Positions 26,899-36,020 of a DNA stretch of 64,000 nt are shown here, one piece after another; positions within the stretch are counted from its first letter, which is position 1; every line of letters begins with the position of its first letter. The notes beneath the pieces were generated by a model that was not told where the DNA came from, ran no database searches, and worked only from the letters and a program-made list of their open reading frames with translations. Made by a program: the position numbers and the translations under genes. The DNA comes from an uncultured Alkaliphilus sp. (GTDB lineage: Bacteria > Bacillota > Clostridia > Peptostreptococcales > Natronincolaceae), in contig CALJEQ010000030.1 of the NCBI GenBank assembly GCA_938074565.1, positions 48,935 through 112,934 of the forward strand. The letters are read 5' to 3'.

Positions 26899-28188
26899 AT
26901 GTTTATTGATAAAGCGGTAATACACTTAAAGGCTGGAAAAGGTGGAGATGGATCTGTTGCCTTTAGAAGAGAAAAATATGTTCCTTCTGGTGGGCCATCG
27001 GGTGGAGATGGTGGAAAAGGTGGAAATGTAGTTTTTGTTGTGGATGAAGGTCTAAGAACTTTAATGGACTTTAGATATAAAAAGCATTATTCAGCAGATA
27101 ATGGTGAAGATGGTAAAAACAAAAAAATGTTTGGAAGTGATGGAAGGGACTTAGTTTTAAAGGTTCCTCCTGGAACAATTGTTAAAGACGAAAAAACAGG
27201 ACAAGTAATTGCAGACCTTACTGAACATGGAGAACGTAAAGTTGTTGCCCGTGGAGGAAAAGGTGGAAAAGGGAATGTTCACTTTAAAACAGCCACAAGA
27301 CAAGCACCACGTTTTGCTATTGCTGGTGAAGTTGGTGAAACCCTTAGTGTTGTATTGGAATTAAAATTAATTGCTGATGTAGGATTAATAGGATTTCCTA
27401 ATGTTGGAAAATCTACTTTTCTATCAGTAGTAACCAGTGCCACACCTAAAATAGCCAATTATCATTTCACCACCATTACTCCTAACCTAGGAATGGTGAC
27501 AACTAAATATGGAGATAGTTTTGTATTGGCTGATATACCAGGTCTGATAGAAGGTGCCCATGAAGGCGTTGGTTTAGGTCATGAGTTTTTAAGACATGTG
27601 GAAAGAACAAAACTTTTAATTCATGTTATAGATGTAGCATCAGTTGAAGGTAGAGATCCACTGGATGACTTTGAAAAGATTAACCAAGAATTAAAGCTTT
27701 ATAGCGAAAAATTATCAGAAAAACCACAGATTGTGGCTGCTAATAAAACAGATATTCCAGGAGCTGAAGAAAATTTAATTTCAGTTAAGGAAGTGTTGGA
27801 GGAGAAAGGAATTAAAGTGTTTCCTATCTCTGCTGTTACCAATAAAGGGCTAGATGAATTGATGATATATGCATCACAGAAATTGAAGGAAATAGAAGAA
27901 CAGTTAAGAGTAGCAGTGATAGAAGGCGATGATGAAGAAAAAATATACAAATTTAAAGAGGAAGAAACTAGCCTCTTTACTATTCGTAGAGAAAATAACA
28001 CTTACATTGTTGAAGGCAAGTTTATAGAAAGATTAGTTTATTCTACTAATTTTGATGATATGGATTCATTAGCCTATTTCCAAAAGGTATTAAGAAAGAG
28101 GGGAATCATCGATGAGCTAAAAGAACTGGGAATTAATGATGGTGATTTAGTAAAAATTGATGAGATTGAATTTGAGTACTACGATTAA
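26899..28188 (+). CDS. obgE: GTPase ObgE/CgtA
   Basis: 429 residues. The glycine-rich Obg fold is at the N-terminus (KAGKGGDGSVAFRREKYVP), the GTPase domain has G1 GFPNVGKST (from about residue 165), G3 DIPGLIEGA and G4 NKTD, and a C-terminal OCT domain (from about 350) follows. Obg takes part in 50S assembly and stress/sporulation control. AAGGGTG precedes ATG 26899. It starts the obgE-small gene-yhbY operon; rplU and rpmA, usually upstream, are absent here. Confidence 0.96.
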   Translation: MFIDKAVIHLKAGKGGDGSVAFRREKYVPSGGPSGGDGGKGGNVVFVVDEGLRTLMDFRYKKHYSADNGEDGKNKKMFGSDGRDLVLKVPPGTIVKDEKTGQVIADLTEHGERKVVARGGKGGKGNVHFKTATRQAPRFAIAGEVGETLSVVLELKLIADVGLIGFPNVGKSTFLSVVTSATPKIANYHFTTITPNLGMVTTKYGDSFVLADIPGLIEGAHEGVGLGHEFLRHVERTKLLIHVIDVASVEGRDPLDDFEKINQELKLYSEKLSEKPQIVAANKTDIPGAEENLISVKEVLEEKGIKVFPISAVTNKGLDELMIYASQKLKEIEEQLRVAVIEGDDEEKIYKFKEEETSLFTIRRENNTYIVEGKFIERLVYSTNFDDMDSLAYFQKVLRKRGIIDELKELGINDGDLVKIDEIEFEYYD

Positions 28189-28211
28189 GAGACGGGGGTC
28201 AAGTATTTAGT

Positions 28212-28394
28212 ATGAACTGTATAAACTGTGAAAATTGCAAAATAAATGCCAAAACCTATTTTTGTTTAGCTAAAAATGATTTTGTTATTAATGAACAGTC
28301 AACTACGGTTGAAAAGGTTCGATCAGGTTGGAAAAAGGGAGTAAAAGAATACGAACTTCATAGAAGAAAAAGTAGAAAAGAAGTAGAGGTTTAA
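28212..28394 (+). CDS. Small Cys-rich protein (60 aa), possible zinc ribbon
   Basis: The N-terminus has Cys at 3, 6, 9 and 18 (CINCENCKI then FC), enough to bind one metal ion; the rest is basic and ends RRKSRKEVEV. I do not recognise the family. The gene lies 23 bases after obgE and 16 before yhbY, both ribosome-associated, so an RNA- or ribosome-related function is a guess from context. The ribosome binding site (GGGGG at about 28194-28198) is rather far from the ATG. Consistent codon use and tight packing support that it is translated. Confidence 0.6.
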   Translation: MNCINCENCKINAKTYFCLAKNDFVINEQSTTVEKVRSGWKKGVKEYELHRRKSRKEVEV

Positions 28395-28410
28395 GAAAAG
28401 GAGCAGATCA

Positions 28411-28707
28411 ATGTTAACAGGAAAACAGAGAAGTTATTTAAAGGGATTGGCTAATACAGAAAAGCCTATTACCCAAATTGGTAAATCAGGTTTAACGGAA
28501 AGCTTTTTAGAGCAATTGGATTTAGCATTGGAGTCAAGGGAACTTGTTAAAATTTCTCTTTTAGAAACTAGTCTTTTAGATGCAAAAGAAACTGCCAATG
28601 AAGCTGCGGGACTATTAAAGGCTGAATTCGTTCAAGCTATAGGGAATAGATTTGTTTTGTATAGAAAATCTAAAAAAAATCCAAAAATTGAATTACCAAG
28701 ACGCTAG
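28411..28707 (+). CDS. yhbY: CRM-domain RNA-binding protein YhbY
   Basis: 98 residues: LTGKQRSYLKGLAN, QIGKSGLTESFLEQLD and the C-terminal GNRFVLYRKSKKNPKIELP are characteristic of YhbY. The single CRM domain associates with pre-50S particles. GGAG precedes the ATG by about 7 bases. A perfect terminator begins within its stop codon region. In most relatives nadD-yqeK follow directly, whereas here they are 13.6 kb further on. Confidence 0.93.
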   Translation: MLTGKQRSYLKGLANTEKPITQIGKSGLTESFLEQLDLALESRELVKISLLETSLLDAKETANEAAGLLKAEFVQAIGNRFVLYRKSKKNPKIELPRR

Positions 28708-28730
28708 TGGAAATCCCACTAGCTTTTTTT
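28703..28730 (+). terminator. Terminator after yhbY
   Basis: GCTAGTGG (28703-28710) pairs with CCACTAGC (28716-28723), followed by seven T. Confidence 0.92.
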
Positions 28731-28899
28731 GTTAAAACTTTTTTTATAAGTTATAGAAAATCTTCTAATAACATGATTAACGGATAGTTATAAAATAATT
28801 TTTTTTACATGTAAATATATATGCTTTAATAACAGATAAAGGTATTAGTAAAGTATACACTTTATTTTTTTTCGTTTTTATAAAATTCTGAAAAAACAT

Positions 28900-28928
28900 T
28901 TGACGAAAGTAATTATATTTTGTAAAAT
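28900..28928 (+). promoter_or_regulatory. Promoter of the secreted hydrolase gene
   Basis: TTGACG (28900-28905) and TAAAAT (28923-28928) are 17 bases apart, 73 bases before the start codon. The preceding 170 bases after the yhbY terminator hold nothing else that I recognise. Confidence 0.6.
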
Positions 28929-29001
28929 AAAGATATGATTAGGAAAACCTTTTCATTACTTTATGACAAAAAGATAGAAAAAGACAAAAGGGGGGTATTT
29001 T

Positions 29002-30120
29002 ATGAAAAAACGAGGGTTATTATTAGTAGTGGGAGTATGCTTGCTGATTGCAGTGCTAATATTACTACCTAATGAAACTCATGCTAGTGAGGTGGCAGGT
29101 TTAGATTATGGACTTTACTGGTTTGGAAACGGTAATGTTTCACAGAAATTTGTAAAGGGGGCACAAAATCCATATTATGACCCATCAAAACCTACAGTAA
29201 TCTATGTACATGGATGGCAGAAGGATTCGGTGCCAAGTCAAAAAAGAGAAACTTTCAATTACAAAAAAAATGATGCTACATATGGAATTGATGTTAATGC
29301 AGCAGATGCATGGATAAAAGCTGGCTGGAATATTGGGATATTTTATTGGGATCAGTTTGCCGATGAAACCGATGTAGTGTTTGCAGAGGCTAAAATTTGG
29401 AGTGTAAATGGACCAAAAGGAATGCAATGGAGAAAGAAAGACGGTACATACAGTACAGCAGGAAATTTTACAAAAAGTGTAGGGGAGCTTTTTTATGATA
29501 CATACGTAGAAGCTCTATCAGATTATAAAGGAAACAATATTCGTATAGCAGGACATTCACTAGGTAATCAAATGGCAACAAGATTAACCTACTTAGTAAG
29601 TCAAGGTATAGATAGAAATGAAATACCAGCCCGTTTATTACCTACAAGGGTAGCTTTATTAGACCCATTTTGGTCTAAAAATGGGAAAGACTACTTGGGG
29701 GGTGCTTGGACGGGTGAAAGAGTAAGACAATATGTTGGTGAATTAAAACAAAAGAATGTAATATTTGAACAATACAAATCCACTGGCATAGCTGATGTAG
29801 GTCTTGGTGATAGTAATTCACAATTGGAAAAAATGACTGCCTTCACTAGTTTAAGACCGTGGTTTATTCCTAGCTGGGATATTGCAGGTAAGCATGTTGC
29901 TGCACCAAATTTATATTTCTTATCTTTTAATTCTAAACCTCCAGTGGAGTGTACCATTAGTTGGGGTACAAGAAAAACAACAGGAAATGTTGCTGCTTCT
30001 GCCAGTACATCAGACGTAAGAATACGTGAAATGATGAATTCAAGCTACCAATGGGATCAAGTAGAAGGAAGAAATACAGTTTCTACAGATGATGATTGGT
30101 TTGAAAGAAAAAGCAGATAA
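29002..30120 (+). CDS. Secreted alpha/beta hydrolase, lipase-like
   Basis: 372 residues with a signal peptide (MKKRG, hydrophobic core to residue about 22, then ETHASEV as likely cleavage zone). The alpha/beta hydrolase features are PTVIYVHGWQKD (oxyanion-hole strand, like lipase HG) and the nucleophile elbow GHSLGNQMA, then LLDPFWSK, which may supply the acid residue. The likely His is in GKHVAAPNLYFLS. It may act on lipids, esters or peptidoglycan-linked substrates; the sequence does not tell. GGGGGG lies just upstream of the ATG. It stands alone with its own promoter and terminator, suggesting independent control. Confidence 0.75.
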   Translation: MKKRGLLLVVGVCLLIAVLILLPNETHASEVAGLDYGLYWFGNGNVSQKFVKGAQNPYYDPSKPTVIYVHGWQKDSVPSQKRETFNYKKNDATYGIDVNAADAWIKAGWNIGIFYWDQFADETDVVFAEAKIWSVNGPKGMQWRKKDGTYSTAGNFTKSVGELFYDTYVEALSDYKGNNIRIAGHSLGNQMATRLTYLVSQGIDRNEIPARLLPTRVALLDPFWSKNGKDYLGGAWTGERVRQYVGELKQKNVIFEQYKSTGIADVGLGDSNSQLEKMTAFTSLRPWFIPSWDIAGKHVAAPNLYFLSFNSKPPVECTISWGTRKTTGNVAASASTSDVRIREMMNSSYQWDQVEGRNTVSTDDDWFERKSR

Positions 30121-30156
30121 AGTCAAAGTATTAACTAAATAAATTTTTTAAAACAG

Positions 30157-30188
30157 AGACTAACATTTTAAAAGGTGTTAGTCTTTTT
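30157..30188 (+). terminator. Terminator after the secreted hydrolase
   Basis: AGACTAACA (30157-30165) pairs with TGTTAGTCT (30176-30184), followed by T residues. Confidence 0.88.
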
Positions 30189-30200
30189 CTATGCTTACCC

Positions 30201-30229
30201 TTCGACAAAATAATACAAAAATCGACAAA
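30201..30229 (-). promoter_or_regulatory. Two Spo0A-box-like sites upstream of the Tad locus
   Basis: TTCGACAAA (30201-30209) is the exact reverse complement of the 0A box TTTGTCGAA; ATCGACAAA (30221-30229) differs in one position. They are 20 bases apart, about two helical turns, on the same strand, and 110-140 bases before the first Tad gene. The 7-base core occurs several times by chance in a window like this; the full 9-mer pair at helical spacing is less expected. Confidence 0.45.
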
Positions 30230-30341
30230 AAAATAAAGGAATTTTTAAACTGACATCGAATTAATGTTTATAAAGTAACTTCAAAGAAGTTAAGAAGTAA
30301 ACACAGCATACAAGACACCCATTTAATTAGAGGAGACACTT

Positions 30342-30869
30342 ATGTTGCAAAATATATTTTTTAAAGTAGCTGACATACTGGTGTTAATAGTATTAAGTAT
30401 GTCTCTTTTTACTGACTTAAAGGACAATAAAATAAAGAATATTGTTGTATATCCCTTTATGTTAATAGGTTTTATATTAAATATTATAAACAATGGAATA
30501 ACAGGAGGATTAAGTTCTATTTACGGAATATTAATTCCAATTTTATTATTAATGATCCTTTTTATAATGGGGGCATTAGGTGCTGGGGACATTAAGCTAT
30601 TTTCAGCCATTGGGGCAATAAAAGGAGACTCTTTTATTATTAAAACAATGGTGGCATCTTTTTTATGTGGAGGTATTTTAGCTATTATCTTTATGTTATT
30701 TAGAAAAAATGGAAGGGAAAGGTTAGTTTATTTAATCACTTATATAGGTCTTATTTTTTTAACGGGAGATATAATTCCCTATACCAATAAATCAAATAAT
30801 AAAGCCAATAAGTTTCCCTTTGCTTTAGCTATTTTTAGTGGTGGAATCATTACTCTTTTTCTAGGGTAA
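30342..30869 (+). CDS. Type IV prepilin peptidase (TadV/CpaA-like), first copy
   Basis: 175 residues, about six membrane segments. The first aspartate is in LFTDLKDNKIKN and the second in the GxGD motif GAGDIKLFSAIG, the catalytic pair of A24 aspartyl peptidases that cleave Flp-type prepilins at the inner membrane. The N-terminal methylase domain of full-length PilD is absent, as is normal for TadV. GAGGAGAC precedes the ATG. This is the first gene of the Tad locus. A second A24 peptidase lies near the 3' end. Confidence 0.87.
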   Translation: MLQNIFFKVADILVLIVLSMSLFTDLKDNKIKNIVVYPFMLIGFILNIINNGITGGLSSIYGILIPILLLMILFIMGALGAGDIKLFSAIGAIKGDSFIIKTMVASFLCGGILAIIFMLFRKNGRERLVYLITYIGLIFLTGDIIPYTNKSNNKANKFPFALAIFSGGIITLFLG

Positions 30870-30919
30870 ATAAAGAATTAATAGATTAGTTTAATACTTA
30901 AGTAAGTAGGAGGACTTTT

Positions 30920-32020
30920 ATGAGATTAAAGATGGTGGTGGCAGATGGAGATAAAAGCTACTTAGAAGCTTTAGAGGAATATTTAATTAGTAACTATCAA
31001 CACCGATTTCAACTAAGCTTTTTTTCTAGAACAGAGTATTTAGAAGATATGCTAAGTAAAGAAAATAAAGCATTAGATATTTTATTAATTAGTTCAGAAA
31101 TGTTCAGTAAAGATTTAAAAATACAACAAGTTAAAAAAGTATTTATATTATCTAACGGAAAATTAGATTTAGATATAGATTCAGTTACCATTATCAATAA
31201 ATATCAATCCTGTGATGCATTGGTGACGGCGTTAATGGACGTTGTTTCGGATGGACAACTAAATAATGATAATAAATTTAGTAAATCCAATGGCAAATTA
31301 ATTACTATTTATTCACCTATTGGAGGATCGGGAAAAACAACTGTAGCTGTGGCAACCGCAACTCTATTGGCACAAATGGGTAGGCAAGTTTTTTATTTGA
31401 ACTTGGAAGGTATTTCAACAATGGAGCTATATTTTAGAAATGAAAGTCAATATAATCTTTCAAACCTATACTATTTTATAAAAAATAGAAGAAAGAATAT
31501 TTCTCTAAAGTTGGAAGTTATGCAGACTAAAGACCCTTTGACAGAAGTTGCCTATTTGGCTTCTGGGGAGAACCCGTTAGAAGGGGAAGAAATAAATGAA
31601 ACGGATATAGAATATATGTTGACTGAATTTAAAGAAAGTGGGTTGTATGACTATATAATTATTGATTTGCCCAGTAATTTAGATACAAAAACAATACAAG
31701 TAATGAATCAATCCCACTACGTAATGATGCTAATAAACCCCAACTTAGTATCTACGGTTAAGGCTCAACAATTTTTTAGTGTCATTGATAAACTTCCTCA
31801 TTCACAAGAAAATAACTTAGATAAATTTATTATGGTGATGAATCGTTGTTTTAGTCAGCATCAAGAAATAAATATTGGAGAAAAACAAGTAAAATATCAA
31901 TTACCAGAGGATCAAGAAGCTTGGGTTAAAAGAGGTTCACAAATAATATTAAATAGTGGCAGTCAGTTTGCTAAAGGGGTTTATAAGGTAATACATGATT
32001 TTGAAAAGCAAGTAGATTAG
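30920..32020 (+). CDS. tadZ: TadZ/CpaE-like pilus localisation ATPase
   Basis: 366 residues. Residues 1-120 resemble an atypical receiver domain (MVVADGDKSYLEALEEYL, DILLISSEM), and from about 125 there is a MinD/ParA-type ATPase with deviant Walker A YSPIGGSGKTTVA and a later IIIDLPSNLD. TadZ proteins place the secretion system at a cell site and bind the TadA ATPase. GGAGG is about 9 bases from ATG 30920. The order peptidase-tadZ-tadA-tadB-tadC matches Tad loci of other Firmicutes and Actinobacteria. Confidence 0.85.
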   Translation: MRLKMVVADGDKSYLEALEEYLISNYQHRFQLSFFSRTEYLEDMLSKENKALDILLISSEMFSKDLKIQQVKKVFILSNGKLDLDIDSVTIINKYQSCDALVTALMDVVSDGQLNNDNKFSKSNGKLITIYSPIGGSGKTTVAVATATLLAQMGRQVFYLNLEGISTMELYFRNESQYNLSNLYYFIKNRRKNISLKLEVMQTKDPLTEVAYLASGENPLEGEEINETDIEYMLTEFKESGLYDYIIIDLPSNLDTKTIQVMNQSHYVMMLINPNLVSTVKAQQFFSVIDKLPHSQENNLDKFIMVMNRCFSQHQEINIGEKQVKYQLPEDQEAWVKRGSQIILNSGSQFAKGVYKVIHDFEKQVD

Positions 32021-32034
32021 AGGAGTCGTTTTTG

Positions 32035-33273
32035 ATGGATACTGAAAAATTAAATCATTTAATAGAAGAGATTAAAGAGGGCATTAAAGAAAACATTGAC
32101 TATATGAAAGATCCTACCGATGAAGAAATTGAAGAATTAATAGAAAAAAATGTATTCAATAAATCAAGAGATACATATTTAAAACTCTCTGAAAAACAAC
32201 TAATTGTGGAAGTCATCTTTAATTCCATGCGTCGATTAGATATATTACAACCCCTTTTAGAGGATGACACCATAACAGAGATAATGGTAAATGGACCACA
32301 AAATATTTTTATAGAACGAAATGGACAAATTATTCAATTGGACAAAGGATTTACAGATGATAAAAAGTTGGATGATGTGATTCAATCCATCGTTGCTAAG
32401 GTTAATCGTGTTGTAAATGAAGCTTCACCAATTGTAGATGCGAGGTTAGAAAACGGTGCTAGAATCAATGTGGTTTTACCTCCCATTGCTTTAAACGGGC
32501 CAATTCTCACCATTAGAAAGTTTCCAGACAACCCCATAACCCTGCAACAACTAATTCAATATGGAACAATTACGGAGGAAGTAGCAATATTTCTTCAAAA
32601 AATGGTGGAGGCTCGGTATAACATATTTATTAGTGGTGGAACAGGTTCAGGTAAAACCACTTTTCTAAATGTTTTATCTAATTTTATCCCCGCTGATGAA
32701 AGAATCATTACCATTGAAGATTCAGCAGAACTACAGATTAAAAAAGTTAAAAACCTAGTAAGTTTAGAAACCCGTAATGCTAATGTTGAGGGAAAGGGGA
32801 GTATTTCTATTAGAGATTTAATTAAGGCAGCCCTTAGAATGAGACCAGATCGCATTGTTGTAGGAGAAGTTAGAGGGATGGAGGCAATAGATATGCTTCA
32901 AGCCATGAATACAGGCCATGATGGGTCTTTATCAACAGGACATGCCAACTCCACTAGAGATATGCTAAGTAGACTAGAAACAATGGTGTTAAGCGGAACC
33001 CCCATTCCTTTAGAGGCAATTCGTCAACAGATGGCAAGTGGTATTAATTTAATTGTTCACTTGGCCCGTATTAGAGACAAGTCTAGAAGAATTATGGAAA
33101 TTACTGAAGTGGTTAATTTTGAAAATGGAAAAGTTCAATTAAATCCCCTATTTGAATTTATAGAAGAAGGGGAAACACCAAATGGTAAAGTGAGGGGAAC
33201 TTTAATGAGGACAGAAAACCAATTAATTAATAACCTCAAATTAAAACTAGCAGGTATTGAATGGAAGGGATAG
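32035..33273 (+). CDS. tadA: TadA/CpaF pilus assembly ATPase
   Basis: 412 residues. The PilT/VirB11-type ATPase shows Walker A GGTGSGKTT, the Asp box IEDSAELQI, Walker B region RPDRIVVGEVRG and the His box STGHANS. It powers Flp pilus extrusion. I use ATG 32035; an in-frame TTG is three bases earlier. Both are compatible with AGGAG at 32021-32025. It lies 14 bases after tadZ. Confidence 0.95.
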   Translation: MDTEKLNHLIEEIKEGIKENIDYMKDPTDEEIEELIEKNVFNKSRDTYLKLSEKQLIVEVIFNSMRRLDILQPLLEDDTITEIMVNGPQNIFIERNGQIIQLDKGFTDDKKLDDVIQSIVAKVNRVVNEASPIVDARLENGARINVVLPPIALNGPILTIRKFPDNPITLQQLIQYGTITEEVAIFLQKMVEARYNIFISGGTGSGKTTFLNVLSNFIPADERIITIEDSAELQIKKVKNLVSLETRNANVEGKGSISIRDLIKAALRMRPDRIVVGEVRGMEAIDMLQAMNTGHDGSLSTGHANSTRDMLSRLETMVLSGTPIPLEAIRQQMASGINLIVHLARIRDKSRRIMEITEVVNFENGKVQLNPLFEFIEEGETPNGKVRGTLMRTENQLINNLKLKLAGIEWKG

Positions 33274-33282
33274 GGTGAAAAG

Positions 33283-34170
33283 ATGTTTATTCGTAGTATT
33301 TTGTTAATCATAGGTGCTATTGCCTTAGGGGGGATCCTTTTTATTCTTTGGAGGGATAAAAAAACCACTATAACTAATGATGAAATACAACCCAATATCA
33401 TAAAGGAAAGTTCTCAAAAAAGTCTGTTATATAACTATAATCAATATCCATTAGGCAAACAAGAGGGTCTACTATATTTGGTTTTTGCTGGTGTAGTTTT
33501 AGTTATTGTAGGATACATATTTTATCAGAACATTATTATAGGGTTTGCATTAACGCCAATGGCATTATTGTTTCCACCATATGTAAAAAAACAAAAGGTA
33601 GAGGAACAAAAAAAACAACTTAATATTGAATTTAAAGAAGCTCTTTATATGATTACTACATCATTAACAGTGGGAAAGTCATTGGAAAGAGCCATAAAGG
33701 ATGCCGCTAAAGAACTGGAAATTCTTTATCCCAGTGGGAAAAACCATATTATAAAAGAACTGCAATACATAACTAGAAAAGTAGAAATGAACGAAACTGT
33801 GGAGGAAGCTTTTCAAGACTTTGCTAAGAGAAGTCACGTTGAAGATATAGTAAATTTTGTGGATGTATTAATAACTTGCAAAAGAACAGGTGGAAATTTA
33901 GTGGAGGTAATGAGGAACACCTCAAAAATGATAACTGAAAAAATTGAATTTCAACAAGAATTGGACTTAATGTTAACCAAAAGAAAATTTGAACAAAAAA
34001 TGCTTGCTATTATTCCAGTGGGGTTAATATTGGTGTTGACGTGGAGTGCCCCCGATTATATGGAGCCAATATTCAATACATTATTAGGACGAGTTATTAT
34101 GACCTTTTCCATTGGACTTTTTATTATAGCCATGTACATAAGTAAAAAAATCATCAAAATAGAGGTGTAG
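33283..34170 (+). CDS. tadB: TadB-like pilus assembly membrane protein
   Basis: 295 residues: an N-terminal membrane helix, two helices around residues 60-100, a cytoplasmic T2SSF (GspF) domain (YMITTSLTVGKSLERAIKDAAKEL, AFQDFAKRSHVEDIVNFVDVL) and two C-terminal helices. TadB and TadC form the inner membrane platform. GGGTGAAAAG precedes ATG. It starts 10 bases after tadA. Confidence 0.88.
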   Translation: MFIRSILLIIGAIALGGILFILWRDKKTTITNDEIQPNIIKESSQKSLLYNYNQYPLGKQEGLLYLVFAGVVLVIVGYIFYQNIIIGFALTPMALLFPPYVKKQKVEEQKKQLNIEFKEALYMITTSLTVGKSLERAIKDAAKELEILYPSGKNHIIKELQYITRKVEMNETVEEAFQDFAKRSHVEDIVNFVDVLITCKRTGGNLVEVMRNTSKMITEKIEFQQELDLMLTKRKFEQKMLAIIPVGLILVLTWSAPDYMEPIFNTLLGRVIMTFSIGLFIIAMYISKKIIKIEV

Positions 34171-34173
34171 TTA

Positions 34174-35040
34174 ATGTTATTAAAGATATGGGTAGTAGGT
34201 TATCTTATGGGGTTAATAGGTCTATACTTTGTCTCTAGAAAACATCAAAAACATTTTTCTGGAGTGGATCAAAAAATTTATCCAATTAAAGGATTTTTAT
34301 GTATCGGCTATTGTTTACTAGAGATGGTGGGCTACAAATATAATACTATTTACGATCAAAAACTAGTTTTATTATTTAATCAAATTTATGGAGGTAAAGA
34401 GGGAAAGCATTATACAAAAATTCATTGGTGTAATCAAGTTACATTCCTACTAATTATAATACTATTGCTTTCTTTGTTTACAGTAGCCCAGGGGATGACA
34501 ATATTTAATTACATTATACTTTCTATAGTGGTGATGGTGGCAGTGATATATGGGTTAAATAAAGAAGTCTATCAGCAGTTAAAAAGGAGACAAGAACAAA
34601 TTAAATTGGATTTACCAGAGTTTTTAAGTAAATTAATACTTTTAATCAGTGCAGGTTTGAATGTTTCAAAAGCGTGGGAAAGAATTGCTGTAGAAAGTGA
34701 CAGTGATAGACCCTTATATAAAGAACTGCGAATCACTCTACAGGAAATAAAAAACGGTAAGTCGGAAGAAGAAGCATACGAAGATTTTGCTAACCGTTGT
34801 AGAAATCCAGAAATCTTTAAGTTTGTATCGTTAATTATTCAAAACTTAAAGAAGGGAAATGAAGAAATTATCTCTATGTTAAGGTTGTTAAATAATGAAT
34901 GTTGGATTACAAGAAAGAACACAGCGAAAATTTTGGGGGAAGAAGCCTCCACAAAACTATTATTACCCCTAATGATTATGTTTATTGCTATATTAATGAT
35001 TGTTATGACACCGGCTATTTTAGCTTTAATGATGATGTAA
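34174..35040 (+). CDS. tadC: TadC-like pilus assembly membrane protein
   Basis: 288 residues. Membrane helices at the N-terminus, near residues 90-125 and at the C-terminus frame a T2SSF domain (LPEFLSKLILLISAGLNVSKAWERI, YEDFANRCRNPEIFKFVSLI). It pairs with TadB as the inner-membrane core. It begins 4 bases after tadB, with GAGGTG within the tadB stop region as ribosome binding site. Confidence 0.88.
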   Translation: MLLKIWVVGYLMGLIGLYFVSRKHQKHFSGVDQKIYPIKGFLCIGYCLLEMVGYKYNTIYDQKLVLLFNQIYGGKEGKHYTKIHWCNQVTFLLIIILLLSLFTVAQGMTIFNYIILSIVVMVAVIYGLNKEVYQQLKRRQEQIKLDLPEFLSKLILLISAGLNVSKAWERIAVESDSDRPLYKELRITLQEIKNGKSEEEAYEDFANRCRNPEIFKFVSLIIQNLKKGNEEIISMLRLLNNECWITRKNTAKILGEEASTKLLLPLMIMFIAILMIVMTPAILALMMM

Positions 35041-35072
35041 CGATAGAAGAAACAGTGAAAGGAGGGAGAGAA

Positions 35073-35267
35073 ATGCTTAAAACAATAAAAAGATTTTTAA
35101 TTGAAGAAGATGGTTTAGGAACTGTGGAATTGGTATTATTAATTGCTGTTTTAGTAGGTTTAGCCTTAATGTTTAGAACTGCCATTAAAGCTTTTGTTGA
35201 AAAAGTACTTAAAAGTATTGAAGGTAATGAAATAGACCCTGAAGATGTGGCAAAGCCATCAAATTAA
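35073..35267 (+). CDS. Flp1-like pilin (major subunit candidate)
   Basis: 64 residues. A basic leader MLKTIKRFLIEEDGLG is followed by TVELVLLIAVLVGLALMF, the Gly-then-hydrophobic stretch with Glu typical of Flp1-like prepilins cleaved by an A24 peptidase. GGAGGG lies directly before ATG 35073. A longer frame starting at 34899 overlaps tadC and is not credible. The following hairpin (35290-35314) might lower expression of downstream genes relative to the pilin, which is needed in excess. Confidence 0.88.
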   Translation: MLKTIKRFLIEEDGLGTVELVLLIAVLVGLALMFRTAIKAFVEKVLKSIEGNEIDPEDVAKPSN

Positions 35268-35289
35268 TAGTCATCGGTAAGAAAAGTTT

Positions 35290-35314
35290 GGGAGTGTGTC
35301 GGGTTACACCTCCC
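35290..35314 (+). terminator. Hairpin after the pilin gene (partial terminator)
   Basis: GGGAG-t-GTGT (35290-35299) pairs with ACACCTCCC (35306-35314) with a single bulged T. There is no good T run afterwards, so partial termination or mRNA end protection is more likely than full stop. Confidence 0.5.
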
Positions 35315-35336
35315 TCTTAAAAAAAGGATGTTGAAA

Positions 35337-36020
35337 ATGGTTGGTCAACTTAACGAAAAAAAACAACAAATAACTTGGAAAAACAGAGGTAGCATGACAG
35401 TGGAGCTTGCCCTTATTTTTCCCTTTATTATAGTAACAATTTTGGTGGCAATACATATCCTTATTATTTTATATCAATATGCCACTTTACAGTCGCTGGT
35501 TAATCATACTGGGGAAGAGGCTGCAAAAGTATGGGGGAAGATACAGTCCCACCAAGATATTACCCAGCTTATGAAAACAGGTCAGGTGGAATTAAAAGAC
35601 TTAAAAACCCCTTTGTATTGGAGATTAACGTTGTTGGACAATACGACAATTAAGGAAAAAAAGGTGGAAGATTATCTAAAGACTCGACTAAAAGAAAAAT
35701 CCATCTTAGGACTAAAAGAAAGTAAAGTCAGTGTTCAGTATAAAGATTATATAATTCACAAAGAAATAACAGTAGAAGTATCAGTTAAATATAAAATACC
35801 TATTCCCTTTGTTAGAGAAGTTATAGATTTTAAAGATGGGTACACAGCTAAAGTAACATCAAAATCTAGGGTAAAGGATTCTGCTGAACTAATAAGAAAT
35901 GTAGATTTTGTTCTAGATACAATGAATGATTTTGAAATAACTAAAAACCTAAAGACACAGTACAATGAACTATTGGTATTGGTAAAGGAGAAAATCAGTG
36001 ATTACTTTCAGCGAAAATAG
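35337..36020 (+). CDS. TadE-like minor pseudopilin
   Basis: About 227 residues. A short basic leader ends in NRGSMTVELALIFPFIIVTILVAIHILI, the conserved TadE processing/transmembrane region with Glu, followed by an extracellular domain. TadE proteins are minor pseudopilins of the Tad system. The exact start is uncertain: ATG 35337 is used because AAAAAGG directly abuts the ATG at 35328, but the latter is in frame and adds only three residues. Overlaps the next gene by 23 bases. Confidence 0.82.
   Translation: MVGQLNEKKQQITWKNRGSMTVELALIFPFIIVTILVAIHILIILYQYATLQSLVNHTGEEAAKVWGKIQSHQDITQLMKTGQVELKDLKTPLYWRLTLLDNTTIKEKKVEDYLKTRLKEKSILGLKESKVSVQYKDYIIHKEITVEVSVKYKIPIPFVREVIDFKDGYTAKVTSKSRVKDSAELIRNVDFVLDTMNDFEITKNLKTQYNELLVLVKEKISDYFQRK

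Noticed and set aside
34899..35072. Longer pilin frame from 34899
   Set aside because: Overlaps tadC in another frame; the ribosome binding site and prepilin leader fit ATG 35073.
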